From Emcibacteraceae bacterium (GTDB lineage Bacteria; Pseudomonadota; Alphaproteobacteria; Sphingomonadales; Emcibacteraceae): a stretch of 64,000 nucleotides of DNA. Position numbers and translations under genes: made by a program. The stretch is taken from positions 186,001-250,000 of the forward strand of contig JAWKXO010000005.1 of the NCBI GenBank assembly GCA_041396985.1. The letters are read 5' to 3'. The notes below the pieces were generated by a model. That model had not been told where the DNA came from, searched no databases, and saw nothing but the letters and a program-made list of their open reading frames with translations. Positions 35,379-44,678 of the stretch are shown here, piece after piece; within the stretch, counting starts at the first letter, position 1, and each line of letters opens with the position of its first letter.

Positions 35379-35846
35379 TTACTTATTAGCTGAAGATAAA
35401 AGCTTTTTTTTCTTGGCTTCAATAATTTTCAACTCTTCAAAAAATGAATGGTTATGGCTGAAAAAAACTTTAATATGAATACCTCTTACTTTCCAAGAAT
35501 TTGCAATTGATGTAAAATATACAAGCAATCCATGAAAATCAGCGAAGTGACGATCCCAATCCTGCAAATCATTTTTTATTATGAATATAATAAATTTTAC
35601 ACCTTTTAGATTGAGCCAATCTAAATTTGACAATTCTTCTTCCATTTGATGCCAATTTGGATCATACAAATCCATATCTGCACCTGTCGCTTTTAATGTT
35701 TGATAAGGAATGGAATAATCGCCTCTAAAATCATACTTTATACTTATTTGCAAAACATTATCATTATCCAGCTTATATCGTCTCCATTCTTCAACTTCAA
35801 AATGGAATATCTGATTATCATTTTCAAATTCTTCTAACTCAAACAT
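35379..35846 (-). CDS. AT-rich hypothetical protein
   Basis: 155 residues, soluble, rich in aromatic and acidic residues (FELEEFENDNQIFHFEVEEWRRY). No domain recognised. It is AT-rich between the GC-richer acdR and ada genes, and followed upstream (35847-36020) by 170 AT-rich bases without a gene, so it looks like a small acquired insert. Confidence 0.6.
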   Translation of the reverse strand: MFELEEFENDNQIFHFEVEEWRRYKLDNDNVLQISIKYDFRGDYSIPYQTLKATGADMDLYDPNWHQMEEELSNLDWLNLKGVKFIIFIIKNDLQDWDRHFADFHGLLVYFTSIANSWKVRGIHIKVFFSHNHSFFEELKIIEAKKKKLLSSANK

Positions 35847-36020
35847 ACTAATTTTCCAATTTCAGCTTTTAATACTAGATCACTTTTTAAATATTGTGAG
35901 AAATATACTATAAACCACAAAAAGTCATTATAGCCTCCAAAATTATATATAAATTTTTCGACAAAATGACAGTCTGCACTATCCGGCCAAGCCGGAGAGT
36001 GGCTGGGATGGGTTGATAAC

Positions 36021-37061
36021 CTACCCTGCCTGCTGGCGTTCCTGGTCAATCAGCGCGCGTTTGCGGTCAAGCCCCCAGCGAAAACCCCCAAGGCTGCCGT
36101 CCCCACGAAGGATCCGGTGACACGGCACCAGCACGCCGATATTGTTTCTGGCATTGGCGGAGGCCACGGCCCGCACCGCTTTGGGAATACCCATGCGCTC
36201 GGCCTGTTCCTTATAACTCAAGACCTCCCCCGGTTTTACGCTCATTAAAAAGCGCCAGACTTTAATCTGAAAGGCAGTTCCGTTTAAATGAAGCGGGATA
36301 TCCGGCCGTTTTGCCCCGAAACTGATATGGCGCTCGAACGCCTCAATCCAGTCGTTTAAATGATCATCACTGCTTTTGGGCGTTTTTTTCAGCACCGCAT
36401 GGGGATATTCGCGCCTTAACTCATCCTCTAATCCCTCTACACTATCCCCGAAATGGATCATACAAACACCGCGGTCAGTCGCCGCCATAATGATCAGGCC
36501 AAGCGAACAGTCGCGGATTGCGTATGATATTTCCTCGCCCCGTCCGCCGGAGCGGTATGCGGCGGGGGTCATGCCGATACGGCCGTCAATCTGTTCATAT
36601 ATCCGGCTTGATGATCCGTAGCCCGCTTCATATATGGCGCCGCTGATATCATCCCCGCTCCTGAGCGCCGATTTAAAATGATTAAGCCGAAGCCCGTTTT
36701 GATATTCCTTGGGGCTGACACCATAAGCGGCTTTAAATTTCCGCTGGATATGATGGGGGCTTAGGTTTGAAATTTCGGCCAATCGATCAAGGGTTATTTT
36801 CTCGTCCGCGTGCTTTTCAATATAATCGGCAATGCGTGCCAGCGGGTTAATATCCCGCGGGTTACATTTTTTGCATGGGCGAAGGCCCTGTTTTTCCGCA
36901 TCATCGGGTGTATCAAAAAACCGCATATTTTCCCGTAGCGCCGGGCGGGATGGACAGGACGGTTTACAATAAACCCCCGTGGTAATCACACCATAATAAA
37001 ATCTGCCGTCGAATGATTTATCTCTGGCCTTTATTGCATCTAAATACTGTTCTTCGGTCAT
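36021..37061 (-). CDS. ada: Bifunctional Ada protein: methyl-DNA repair and transcription activator
   Basis: 346 residues. N-terminal zinc domain with C32, C36, C63 and C66 (C32 takes methyl from phosphotriesters), a middle AraC helix-turn-helix (LDRLAEISNLSPHHIQRKFKAAYG), and the C-terminal O6-methylguanine transferase with the active-site C314 in VPCHRILRGDG. It repairs alkylated DNA and, once methylated, activates the adaptive response. alkB lies about 5 kb away. A perfect inverted repeat upstream at 37101-37115 may be an operator. Confidence 0.94.
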   Translation of the reverse strand: MTEEQYLDAIKARDKSFDGRFYYGVITTGVYCKPSCPSRPALRENMRFFDTPDDAEKQGLRPCKKCNPRDINPLARIADYIEKHADEKITLDRLAEISNLSPHHIQRKFKAAYGVSPKEYQNGLRLNHFKSALRSGDDISGAIYEAGYGSSSRIYEQIDGRIGMTPAAYRSGGRGEEISYAIRDCSLGLIIMAATDRGVCMIHFGDSVEGLEDELRREYPHAVLKKTPKSSDDHLNDWIEAFERHISFGAKRPDIPLHLNGTAFQIKVWRFLMSVKPGEVLSYKEQAERMGIPKAVRAVASANARNNIGVLVPCHRILRGDGSLGGFRWGLDRKRALIDQERQQAG

Positions 37062-37100
37062 TGGAATGCTCCATATAGGTTAATAATAAACCCATTTTAC

Positions 37101-37115
37101 GGAAATTCAATTTCC
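37101..37115. promoter_or_regulatory. Perfect palindrome upstream of ada
   Basis: GGAAATTCAATTTCC is a seven-base perfect dyad around a single C, 40 bases before the ada start codon. Position fits a promoter-proximal operator; no known match assigned. The remaining 250-base gap up to the next gene shows no other feature. Confidence 0.35.
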
Positions 37116-37322
37116 CATCGTTCCGATAGTTGCGATCATATAAATTTTATTCCTTGCTTGACTTCAATGTCGGCCGGGATTAAAGAATGCCCACGGTTTG
37201 GGATACCTGCCGCCCGCGGCGAATGCCATGGTGAAATCCCTTTAAATTAAATTGTTGATCCATTTTGGACTTCACAGCAAAGCGGGCCCTGTCGATTTTG
37301 TCCTTAAAGAATGGAGACAAAA

Positions 37323-37754
37323 ATGATTAATCAAGACCTCACCGCTTCAAACCTGAAGCAGCAGGCGACACGCCTGCGAAAATTCCTTGCATCCAAAAAT
37401 ATTGAAATCGGTCACAGCCTTGCGCTGGAGGCGATCGCCAATCAGCACGGCTACCGTGACTGGAACGTGCTTTGTTCTAAACTGGAGCCGGAGGAACCAT
37501 CCTGGCCCGAAATCGGTGACAAAATTTCGGGAACCTATCTTGGTCATGCCTTTAGTGGTCATGTCCATTCGGTTCATATGTCAAAAATGCCGAATATCAA
37601 GCGCTATACATTTCAGTTTGATAATCCCGTTGATGTTGTTAAATCCGATAAATTCAGCCTGTTTCGTAAACGGGTCAGTTCCGACCTATGTCATGAGCTT
37701 AAAAGCGTCAATACAAAAGGCGTTATTGATAACCTGCTGATACTGGACAGATAA
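37323..37754 (+). CDS. Small conserved protein of the glyoxalase-associated type
   Basis: 143 residues from the ATG at 37323, chosen because GGAG (37313-37316) precedes it. The N-terminus (LKQQATRLRKFLASKNIEIGHSLALEAIANQHGYRDWNVLCSKL) matches a short domain common in alphaproteobacteria and usually annotated as glyoxalase superfamily-associated; the rest is beta-rich. No signal or membrane segment. Function unknown. Confidence 0.65.
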   Translation: MINQDLTASNLKQQATRLRKFLASKNIEIGHSLALEAIANQHGYRDWNVLCSKLEPEEPSWPEIGDKISGTYLGHAFSGHVHSVHMSKMPNIKRYTFQFDNPVDVVKSDKFSLFRKRVSSDLCHELKSVNTKGVIDNLLILDR

Positions 37755-37779
37755 ATGGGTAATGACCCTGACGGCGGGG

Positions 37780-39489
37780 TCAGCGTTGATAGCGCACCTT
37801 GCCGTCAACAATGGTCATAACCGTTTCACTGTCCATAATTTCAATGGGCTTTATTTTCATCCAGTCTTTATCGAAAATACTTAAGTCGGCTTTTTTGCCG
37901 ACCTCGATACTGCCGCGCATATCTTCCTGAAAGGCGGCGCGGGAAGCCCACAATGTCATTGTCTTAAGCGCCTGATAATGGCTCAGTTTTTCTTCCACAT
38001 GCCAGTCATCATTATAAAAGCCGTTAAAATCGGTGCGTTGCACCAGCGAGAAAAATTCGACCCGCGGGTCACCCACTTCAACCGGAGCATCGGTCCCGGC
38101 GGAAAAACGGATACCCTGATCAATCAGTGACTTCCAGAGATAGGCATTTTTAAGCCGTTCCGAGCCGATCCGCGCCGGGGCAAAATATAAATCGCCCTTG
38201 ACCGTCGATGCTTCCACCACGGCGAGTATATCAAGATCTTTGTATCGTTTCTGATCGGCCGGGTCGATAATCTGTGCATGTTCAATGCGCCAGCGCGGGT
38301 CCGCGTCCACCCGTTCTGACTTTGGTACCGCTTTAAACGCCTGCTCATAAAGATCAAGGGTAAAACGGTTGGCATAATCACCAATGGCATGGGTTTCGAT
38401 CTGAATGCCTTTTCTTAAGGCCGCTTCCATCACCGGCAGCGCCTCAGCCGGGTCAATCAGCACTGAACCTTTGCTGTTTGGTACATCATCATATGGCGCT
38501 AGCAGCGCTGCGCCGCGCGAGCCCAGCGCCCCGTCGGCAAAATATTTAATCCCGCGCACGTCAATCATATCATCGGGTGTTTTCTCGCGGCCACGTTCCA
38601 GAAGTTTATAGGCTTCCTCACCCCAAAGCATGGCGTAATATACCCGCACATTCAAATTACCTTCCTCATGCATTTCCTTAAGCAGCGCCAGATCATCATA
38701 ACTACCGCCGGCTTCCTGAACCTCGGCCCAGCCCATCCGCGCCATGAAATCAACGCCCGCCTGAAGCGAGCGTTTATTTTTTTCTCTTCTTGGCGCCGGG
38801 ATATGGTTTCTGATCAGCGCCATGGCATTATCGACAAACATCCCTGTCGGGTCACCATTTTCATCACGAAGGATTTGACCACCAGGAGGGTCCGGTGTTT
38901 CCCGGGTGATTCCTGAAAGTTCCATTGCCTTTGAATTGGCAACAATGGAATGCTCCCCCGCCCGGTTTGCAACAATCGGTTTATTGGCACTGAACGGGTC
39001 AAGGTCGTCTTTATTTAAAAAGCGGTTTTCCTTCCATTTCTTTTCGATCCAGCCGACCCCGACAATCCATTCACCGTCCGGGACATTATCGGCATAGTCC
39101 TTAATTTTTTGGACCGTTTCGGTAAGATCATCTATCCCTTGCAAATTAAGGCCGGTTTCGCGCTGCCCGACCCATCGGATATGGGTATGGGCATCGGTCA
39201 GCCCGGGAAGCACCATATTTCCCGCCATGTCATATGCTTTTGTACTTTCGCCAATATAACCTTGCGCATCGGCGTTATTGCCAACAAATATGATCTTATC
39301 GCCTTTGATCGCGACCGCTTCCGCCGTGGGGTTATCATCATCGGCGGTATAGATGGCCGCGTTATGGATAACAAGATCCGCCGCCATCTTATCCTGCCCG
39401 CCCGCCTTTCGGTAAAAAAAGCCGACATAAATCGCCAGAGCGACAACAAAAATAAGGATCAGGCTGTTTCTAAAAATTGGGTTTTTCAT
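37780..39489 (-). CDS. Membrane-anchored YtcJ-like amidohydrolase
   Basis: 569 residues from the ATG at 39489. An N-terminal hydrophobic anchor (SLILIFVVALAIYVGFFY) without a clear cleavage site holds the enzyme at the outer face of the inner membrane. Then a complete amidohydrolase_3 domain: DAHTHIRW with the HxH metal ligands, IETHAIGDYANR, WRIEHAQII and GTDAPVE. These enzymes hydrolyse amides such as N-substituted formamides. It overlaps the preceding lipoprotein paralog by 20 bases. Substrate unknown. Confidence 0.87.
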   Translation of the reverse strand: MKNPIFRNSLILIFVVALAIYVGFFYRKAGGQDKMAADLVIHNAAIYTADDDNPTAEAVAIKGDKIIFVGNNADAQGYIGESTKAYDMAGNMVLPGLTDAHTHIRWVGQRETGLNLQGIDDLTETVQKIKDYADNVPDGEWIVGVGWIEKKWKENRFLNKDDLDPFSANKPIVANRAGEHSIVANSKAMELSGITRETPDPPGGQILRDENGDPTGMFVDNAMALIRNHIPAPRREKNKRSLQAGVDFMARMGWAEVQEAGGSYDDLALLKEMHEEGNLNVRVYYAMLWGEEAYKLLERGREKTPDDMIDVRGIKYFADGALGSRGAALLAPYDDVPNSKGSVLIDPAEALPVMEAALRKGIQIETHAIGDYANRFTLDLYEQAFKAVPKSERVDADPRWRIEHAQIIDPADQKRYKDLDILAVVEASTVKGDLYFAPARIGSERLKNAYLWKSLIDQGIRFSAGTDAPVEVGDPRVEFFSLVQRTDFNGFYNDDWHVEEKLSHYQALKTMTLWASRAAFQEDMRGSIEVGKKADLSIFDKDWMKIKPIEIMDSETVMTIVDGKVRYQR

Positions 39490-41173
39490 AGGTGATTTTA
39501 CCCCCGACAATGGTCATTAAATTTTCGCTTGTTAATATATCCGCTTCCGGCACGGTCATCAAATCCCGGTCAAAGACTGTGAAATCCGCATATTTGCCAA
39601 CTTCAACCGACCCACGCAGATTTTCCTGGAAGGCACCATAAGCGGGCCAGATCGTAAACATTTTGAGTGCCGTTTCCCGGCTGACCGCCAGTTCATGATG
39701 CCAGCCCTCGCCACTTGTCCCGTCAAGGCGCTTACGGGCAACCGCGGCATAAAATTCAATACGCGGGTCACCCAGCTCAACCGGGGCATCGGTCCCACCC
39801 AGGATCACAAGCCCCTTTTCAACCAGTTGTTCCCACGGATAGGAATAGGTAAGCCGCACCGGCCCCAGCCGCGCCGGGGCAAAGTTAAGATCGCCAATCG
39901 CATGGCTTGGCTGCATCGACGGGATTACTTTTAAATCGACAAAGCGCTGCTGGTCTTCGGGCGTGATGATCTGCGCATGTTCAAGCCGCCATCTGACATC
40001 ATCAACCGCCCATTCGGATTTGGGCACGTCATTATAGGCTGCCTCATACCAGTCCAGCAGGGAGCGAACGGCCCGATCGCCAATCACATGGGTTTCAACC
40101 TGAATACCTTTTCTGATCGCTTCACGCAAAATCGGTTCCAGTTCTTCCTTGCTTGTCCGGTTCATAAAACCGTTATGATCGGCATCAGAATAATTATCAA
40201 TCAGTGCCGCACCGCGCGATCCCAATGTGCCATCGATATAAACCTTGATCCCGCGAATATCGACCATATCATCGGCCGTTTTTTCGCGGCCGCGCTTTAA
40301 TATTTCCGCTGCCTGCGCCACCGGAACCGCTACATAAACGCGGGTGGCCATAGTCCCTTCATCATGGATTTCTTTTAATATTTCAACAACATCATAGGCC
40401 ATCCCCGCATCCTGGGTCTGGGTCCATCCCATTGACGCATTGGTTTTAAAGCCGCGCAGCAGGCTGTCTTTTTTATAATCTTTCGTTTTGGGCGGAATAA
40501 TGTCTGTAAATATATTCAACGCATTGGCAAGAATATAACCGGTCGGTGTGCCGTCCGCTTCCCGCTCAAATTTACCGCCGTCAGGGTCCGGTGTATCCTT
40601 GGTAATTCCGGCGATCTCTAGTGCTTTTGAATTAACCAGCGCCGAAACACCGTCCGCCCGCGGAATATAAAGCGGCTTATCCGCGGTAAACGAGTCAACG
40701 TCATGTTTATTCAGGAAACGCTCCTCGTCGCTCCATTCCCGTTCAATCCAGCCACGCCCCTCAACCCACTGGCCATCCGGTACCGTATCAGCAAAACCCT
40801 TAATCGCCGTCACCGTATCTTTTAGTGTCGGGATACCAAAAAGGCTTAATGTCTTATCCCGCTCACCAATCTGTTCCAGATGCTGATGACTGTCGGTAAA
40901 GCCGGCAAAAACGGTTTTGCCCGCCATATCCATGACCCGGGCCGTGCCGCACATATATTTACCTGCGTCCGCTTCACTGCCGACAAAAATAATTTTATCG
41001 CCTAATACGGCAACCGCCTCCGCCGTCCAGTTATCATCATCCGCCGTATAAATTTTCGTATTATGAAGGACAAGATCCGCCGCTTCGCAGGCAATTTCCG
41101 GCGTATCCCCCTGACCACAGGCCGAAAGGACCGCCGATAAACCACAAATAAGCGTCACCTGTTTTAAATTCAT
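39470..41173 (-). CDS. Lipoprotein YtcJ-like amidohydrolase
   Basis: 567 residues. The lipobox LSAC at residues 16-19 follows a short hydrophobic leader, so it is a lipoprotein. The amidohydrolase_3 core keeps the metal ligands: DSHQHLEQ (HxH), VETHVIGDRAV, WRLEHAQII and GTDAPVE. It is a paralog of the following gene, with related sequence throughout (for example LVLHNTKIYTADDDN against LVIHNAAIYTADDDN), so one operon produces two envelope amidohydrolases with different anchors. AAGGAA precedes the ATG. Confidence 0.88.
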   Translation of the reverse strand: MNLKQVTLICGLSAVLSACGQGDTPEIACEAADLVLHNTKIYTADDDNWTAEAVAVLGDKIIFVGSEADAGKYMCGTARVMDMAGKTVFAGFTDSHQHLEQIGERDKTLSLFGIPTLKDTVTAIKGFADTVPDGQWVEGRGWIEREWSDEERFLNKHDVDSFTADKPLYIPRADGVSALVNSKALEIAGITKDTPDPDGGKFEREADGTPTGYILANALNIFTDIIPPKTKDYKKDSLLRGFKTNASMGWTQTQDAGMAYDVVEILKEIHDEGTMATRVYVAVPVAQAAEILKRGREKTADDMVDIRGIKVYIDGTLGSRGAALIDNYSDADHNGFMNRTSKEELEPILREAIRKGIQVETHVIGDRAVRSLLDWYEAAYNDVPKSEWAVDDVRWRLEHAQIITPEDQQRFVDLKVIPSMQPSHAIGDLNFAPARLGPVRLTYSYPWEQLVEKGLVILGGTDAPVELGDPRIEFYAAVARKRLDGTSGEGWHHELAVSRETALKMFTIWPAYGAFQENLRGSVEVGKYADFTVFDRDLMTVPEADILTSENLMTIVGGKITYEKPNF

Positions 41174-41265
41174 ATTTTATTCCTTTTTAACCTGACAATA
41201 TTCGGATAGCCGCGCCCTCGCCCGATCGCTATAGCTTATCAAACTCTAGGAAGGATCGCAAAAAC

Positions 41266-41952
41266 ATGCAAGTGGAATTAAACTGGCCCGCTATTCAGGA
41301 AGACCTGCTGGCAAACGGCTACACCAAAGTCGCCAATGTCTTAAGCTCAGAATCCTGCGACAAACTGATCGCCGCTTATGATGATAATATTTACCGCAGC
41401 ACCATCACTATGGAACGCTATAATTTTGGCCGCGGCGAATATAAATATTATGCTTATCCCCTGCCCGCAATCATTCAGAATTTACGGCAGTATTTTTATA
41501 AAAACCTGCGCCCGGTTGCCAATGAATGGGCGAGGCGCCTGAAATTAAGTCCAGAATATCCGGAAAAATATGACGATTATCTTGCCCTTTGTCATGGGTC
41601 CGGCCAGCGCCGCCCGACTCCGTTGATCCTAAAATACGCGCAAGGCGATTATAATACCCTGCATCAGGACCTATACGGGGACATCCACTTCCCCTATCAG
41701 GTCGCGATCATGTTAAGCAATCCTGATGATTATGCGGGCGGTGAATTTACTCTGATTGAACAGCGGCTCCGCATGCAGTCTGTCGCCCATATTGAAAAAC
41801 CGAAGCGCGGTGATGCCATCATTTTTGCCGTAAATGAATTTCCAAAGCTGGGGAAAAAAGGCTATTATCGTGCCAGATTACGTCACGGCGTCGCCCGGCT
41901 TAAATCCGGCTCACGTCATACAGTTGGAATTATACTTCATGATGCAAAATGA
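41266..41952 (+). CDS. 2-oxoglutarate/Fe(II) oxygenase
   Basis: 228 residues. The iron ligands are HxD in LHQDLYG and a distal histidine in RHGVARLKSGSRHTVGIILH, where the arginine binds 2-oxoglutarate. It resembles the 2OG-Fe(II) oxygenases found next to alkB in alphaproteobacteria. It overlaps the alkB start by 14 bases (ATG inside its end), so the two are coupled. A protein or nucleic acid hydroxylase is plausible; substrate unknown. AGGAAGGA precedes the ATG. Confidence 0.87.
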   Translation: MQVELNWPAIQEDLLANGYTKVANVLSSESCDKLIAAYDDNIYRSTITMERYNFGRGEYKYYAYPLPAIIQNLRQYFYKNLRPVANEWARRLKLSPEYPEKYDDYLALCHGSGQRRPTPLILKYAQGDYNTLHQDLYGDIHFPYQVAIMLSNPDDYAGGEFTLIEQRLRMQSVAHIEKPKRGDAIIFAVNEFPKLGKKGYYRARLRHGVARLKSGSRHTVGIILHDAK

Positions 41953-42580
41953 TCTTTTTCGCACCATTGCCCCTGAAATGGAGGAACTTGCCCCCGGCAT
42001 CTTCCTGTTTCAGCGCTATGTCGACGAACAGAAATTCATGGATGTGGTGGACTATGCCGCGAAGGAGATTCCCTTTCGCCATATGGTGACCCCGGGCGGA
42101 AAAAAAATAAATGTTGCTGGCACCAGTATCGGCAAATGCGGCTGGTATTCGGACCGGCGCGGATATCGTTATGAACATAATGACCCGCTTTCCGGCAAAG
42201 CCTGGCCGGAAATTCCGGTGGATATCAGCACCATTATCAGTGACGCCGCCGCCAAGGCGGGTTTTTCCGGCTTTGTCGCGGACAGCTGCTTCATTAACCG
42301 TTATCGCCCCGGGGTGCGTCTCACCGCCCATATTGATCAGGATGAGCAGGATTTCAGCCAGCCGATTGTCTCTGTCTCGCTTGGGGTATCGGCTATTTTT
42401 CAGGTATTTGGTGATAGCCGCAGTGGCCGCCCCCTGAACATCCCGCTTCACTCAGGGGATCTGCTGATTTTCGGCGGTCCGGCCCGCCGCGCCTATCACG
42501 GCGTAAAAAAACTGGAAAATGCTTTTCATCCGCTGACCGGTGATATAAGGTACAACCTCACTTTCAGAAAAGCTCTCTAA
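41939..42580 (+). CDS. alkB: DNA/RNA oxidative demethylase AlkB
   Basis: 213 residues from the ATG at 41939. AlkB signatures: FINRYRPGVRLTAHIDQDEQDFSQPIVSVSLG with the HxD pair, a distal histidine in AYHGV and RYNLTFR at the C-terminus where R binds 2-oxoglutarate. It removes methyl groups from 1-methyladenine and 3-methylcytosine by oxidation. With ada 5 kb away it completes an alkylation response set. Frames further upstream of this start overlap the oxygenase gene and are not supported. Confidence 0.93.
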   Translation: MMQNDLFRTIAPEMEELAPGIFLFQRYVDEQKFMDVVDYAAKEIPFRHMVTPGGKKINVAGTSIGKCGWYSDRRGYRYEHNDPLSGKAWPEIPVDISTIISDAAAKAGFSGFVADSCFINRYRPGVRLTAHIDQDEQDFSQPIVSVSLGVSAIFQVFGDSRSGRPLNIPLHSGDLLIFGGPARRAYHGVKKLENAFHPLTGDIRYNLTFRKAL

Positions 42581-42687
42581 CAACTCAACCCAAAGCCACA
42601 TTTTCAACATTTTTCTACTGTCTAATCCAACATAACAAAAATTTAATAAACATCTGACACCATATTGACATGACTGCCGGAGACAAA

Positions 42688-43548
42688 TTGAAAATCCATA
42701 TATCGACACCGATCCTTTTATCGACACTTCTAGTCGGAAATATATGCCTTGCCGAAGAAAAGGACATTCCCTCTAACGATGGCGAAGGCCAATCGAATAC
42801 AGTCAATGAACAGGATTCCAACGGTCTTTGGAATTATAAGAAATTCCTGCTTGATGAAAATGGCAAATGGTCGCTCGGGTTTGGCACAGTTGTCAGCAAT
42901 TCGCCGTTTAAGGGTGAAAAAATTTCGGTAACACCAATCCCGGTTGTTGATTACAGCAGTAAAAATCTGTTCATTCGTGGGTTGCGGGGCGGTTATCATA
43001 TCAAGAAAGTCGATAATCCGCGTGAAGGGGGATATTTCCTAGATGTATTTCTAAGCCCGCGAATCCGACCGGGGGACAGCCGCCGTAAAATATCGCTCGA
43101 TGGTGGTGTCAGTGGCGGCTATCAGTCCATAGCCGGGACCATTACTTTGGGTCTGCTTCATGATATTTCCGCCCAGTCCGGCGGAATGGAAATTAACGCG
43201 TCCTATAGCTTTCCCTATCAGACGCCAGGGAAAAAATTCTTATTCATTCCCAAACTGGAAATCACCTATCAAAGTGAGGGACTGGCCAATTATCTGTGGG
43301 GAATAGATAATAAAACCTACCTGAAATCGCTGGCGAACCCGAATGAAGTCACACTGGAACCATACCGGATTACCACATCCGTGTTTAACTTTTCCGCCAG
43401 CATGACCAATGTTTATCGCATTGATGATCACTGGAACACATTGTTTCTGGCGAAAATCACCGCTCTTGACGGTGATATTCTCGAAAATCCCGCCATTGAG
43501 CGACAATTTGATTACAGTTTTATAATCGGTACTGCCTATACTTTCTGA
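42688..43548 (+). CDS. MipA/OmpV-family outer membrane protein
   Basis: 286 residues from a TTG at 42688, preferred because GGAGA stands before it and it gives a normal signal peptide (MKIHISTPILLSTLLVGNICLA); an ATG at 42670 is in frame but has no site. The mature part has alternating beta strands (WSLGFGTVVSNSPFKGEKISVTPIPVVDY, GLRGGYHI) and ends in an aromatic residue (YTF), the outer membrane barrel signal. MipA links murein enzymes in E. coli; OmpV relatives are general. Confidence 0.84.
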   Translation: MKIHISTPILLSTLLVGNICLAEEKDIPSNDGEGQSNTVNEQDSNGLWNYKKFLLDENGKWSLGFGTVVSNSPFKGEKISVTPIPVVDYSSKNLFIRGLRGGYHIKKVDNPREGGYFLDVFLSPRIRPGDSRRKISLDGGVSGGYQSIAGTITLGLLHDISAQSGGMEINASYSFPYQTPGKKFLFIPKLEITYQSEGLANYLWGIDNKTYLKSLANPNEVTLEPYRITTSVFNFSASMTNVYRIDDHWNTLFLAKITALDGDILENPAIERQFDYSFIIGTAYTF

Positions 43549-43580
43549 TCAGGCAGTAGCCAATTATTTCAAATGATCCC

Positions 43581-44045
43581 CTATTGATAAACCGGATAAA
43601 TGGTCGGTGCATAGGGTTGCAGAACATACTGGTTCTGTATGAATGCCACCAGATCAATCAATTCGGACACTGTCATAATCGAATTATAATTACGCATCAT
43701 TGACTGGCCTTCTCCAACTGCCGGGGTCAGGCGATATTGATCCGACACTTTATGCGACGGGTTGATAATGGACGTGACCAGCTCTCCATATGTGGCAATA
43801 TGGGTTGTTGTCCCGCCAAGGGGCACGGCCATAATCGGCTCAATCCCTTCAGGGGCGATCAATTCGTCTTCCATTCCGGCAACCATGTGACAGTCGATAC
43901 AGCGAAATTCAACGAAATAACGCTTTCCCAGCTCCGGATTTCCTTCCGGCAATGTAAAACCATAGGAAGACTCCGGTCCAAAATCACAGCTAGCCAGAAA
44001 AAGAAGACCGATAATGCCGCTAAAAAATGCCAATAATATTTTCAT
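43581..44045 (-). CDS. Lipoprotein cytochrome c
   Basis: 154 residues. Lipobox LASC at residues 17-20 and one haem site CIDCH (about 53-57). Later methionines and IINPSHKVSDQYRL resemble the SoxX/cytochrome c class with an axial methionine (possible MMRNY near 118). A small membrane-tethered electron carrier facing the periplasm. No oxidase or oxidoreductase gene adjoins it. AAAGGGA precedes the ATG. Confidence 0.85.
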   Translation of the reverse strand: MKILLAFFSGIIGLLFLASCDFGPESSYGFTLPEGNPELGKRYFVEFRCIDCHMVAGMEDELIAPEGIEPIMAVPLGGTTTHIATYGELVTSIINPSHKVSDQYRLTPAVGEGQSMMRNYNSIMTVSELIDLVAFIQNQYVLQPYAPTIYPVYQ

Positions 44046-44216
44046 TTAAATCCCTTTCAATATTTGTTTTCAGAGGACTTACTAAAATTAACTATACCGT
44101 CTTATCATTCATAAGTGAATGATCCTGATCAATAAAAAGAATTTTATTTATATGTTCTTCTTAGATCGGCTCATATTGCCCTTGCATCGCCCGGAGTGAG
44201 CGATTAATAGTTTCCT

Positions 44217-44672
44217 ATGCAGATCGCTTTATACCAGCCGGATATTCCCCCCAACACAGGCACCATCATTCGTATGGCCGCCTGTCTTGATGTTATGGTC
44301 AATATTATTGAACCCTGCGGCTTTCCGTTCGGGGAAAAATCCTTTCGCCGTGCGGGCATGGATTATATCGACCAGAGCAAGATAATCCGCCACCAATCAT
44401 GGGAAGATTTTCTTGAAAAAATTGGCAAAAGCCGCATCGTTTTACTGACCACCAAAGCCTCAATTCCCTATACGGAATTTACATTTCAGTCTGATGATAT
44501 ACTGCTGCTGGGCCGGGAAAGTGCCGGGGTTCCGGACGACGTCCATGCAAGGGCTGATCACCGGCTTAAAATTCCGATGGCAAAAGGGACAAGATCATTG
44601 AATATTGCCCTTTCAGCCGCTATGGTTCTGGGTGAATCCTTAAGACAAACGATGCAATTTCCGGAACCCTGA
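44217..44672 (+). CDS. trmL: tRNA (cytidine/uridine-34 2'-O)-methyltransferase
   Basis: 151 residues, the usual TrmL length. A SPOUT-fold methyltransferase with the trefoil-knot motifs LLGRESAGVPDDVH and IPMAKGTRSLNIALSAAMVLGE. The N-terminus (QIALYQPDIPPNTGTIIRMAACL) is typical. It methylates the ribose of the wobble base in some leucine tRNAs. It starts a trmL-hemF-hydrolase run with gaps of six to nine bases. Confidence 0.93.
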   Translation: MQIALYQPDIPPNTGTIIRMAACLDVMVNIIEPCGFPFGEKSFRRAGMDYIDQSKIIRHQSWEDFLEKIGKSRIVLLTTKASIPYTEFTFQSDDILLLGRESAGVPDDVHARADHRLKIPMAKGTRSLNIALSAAMVLGESLRQTMQFPEP

Positions 44673-44678
44673 TTAAAA

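Noticed and set aside
35834..36049. Minus-strand open frame between the hypothetical gene and ada
   Set aside because: Overlaps the ends of both neighbours and looks like noise.
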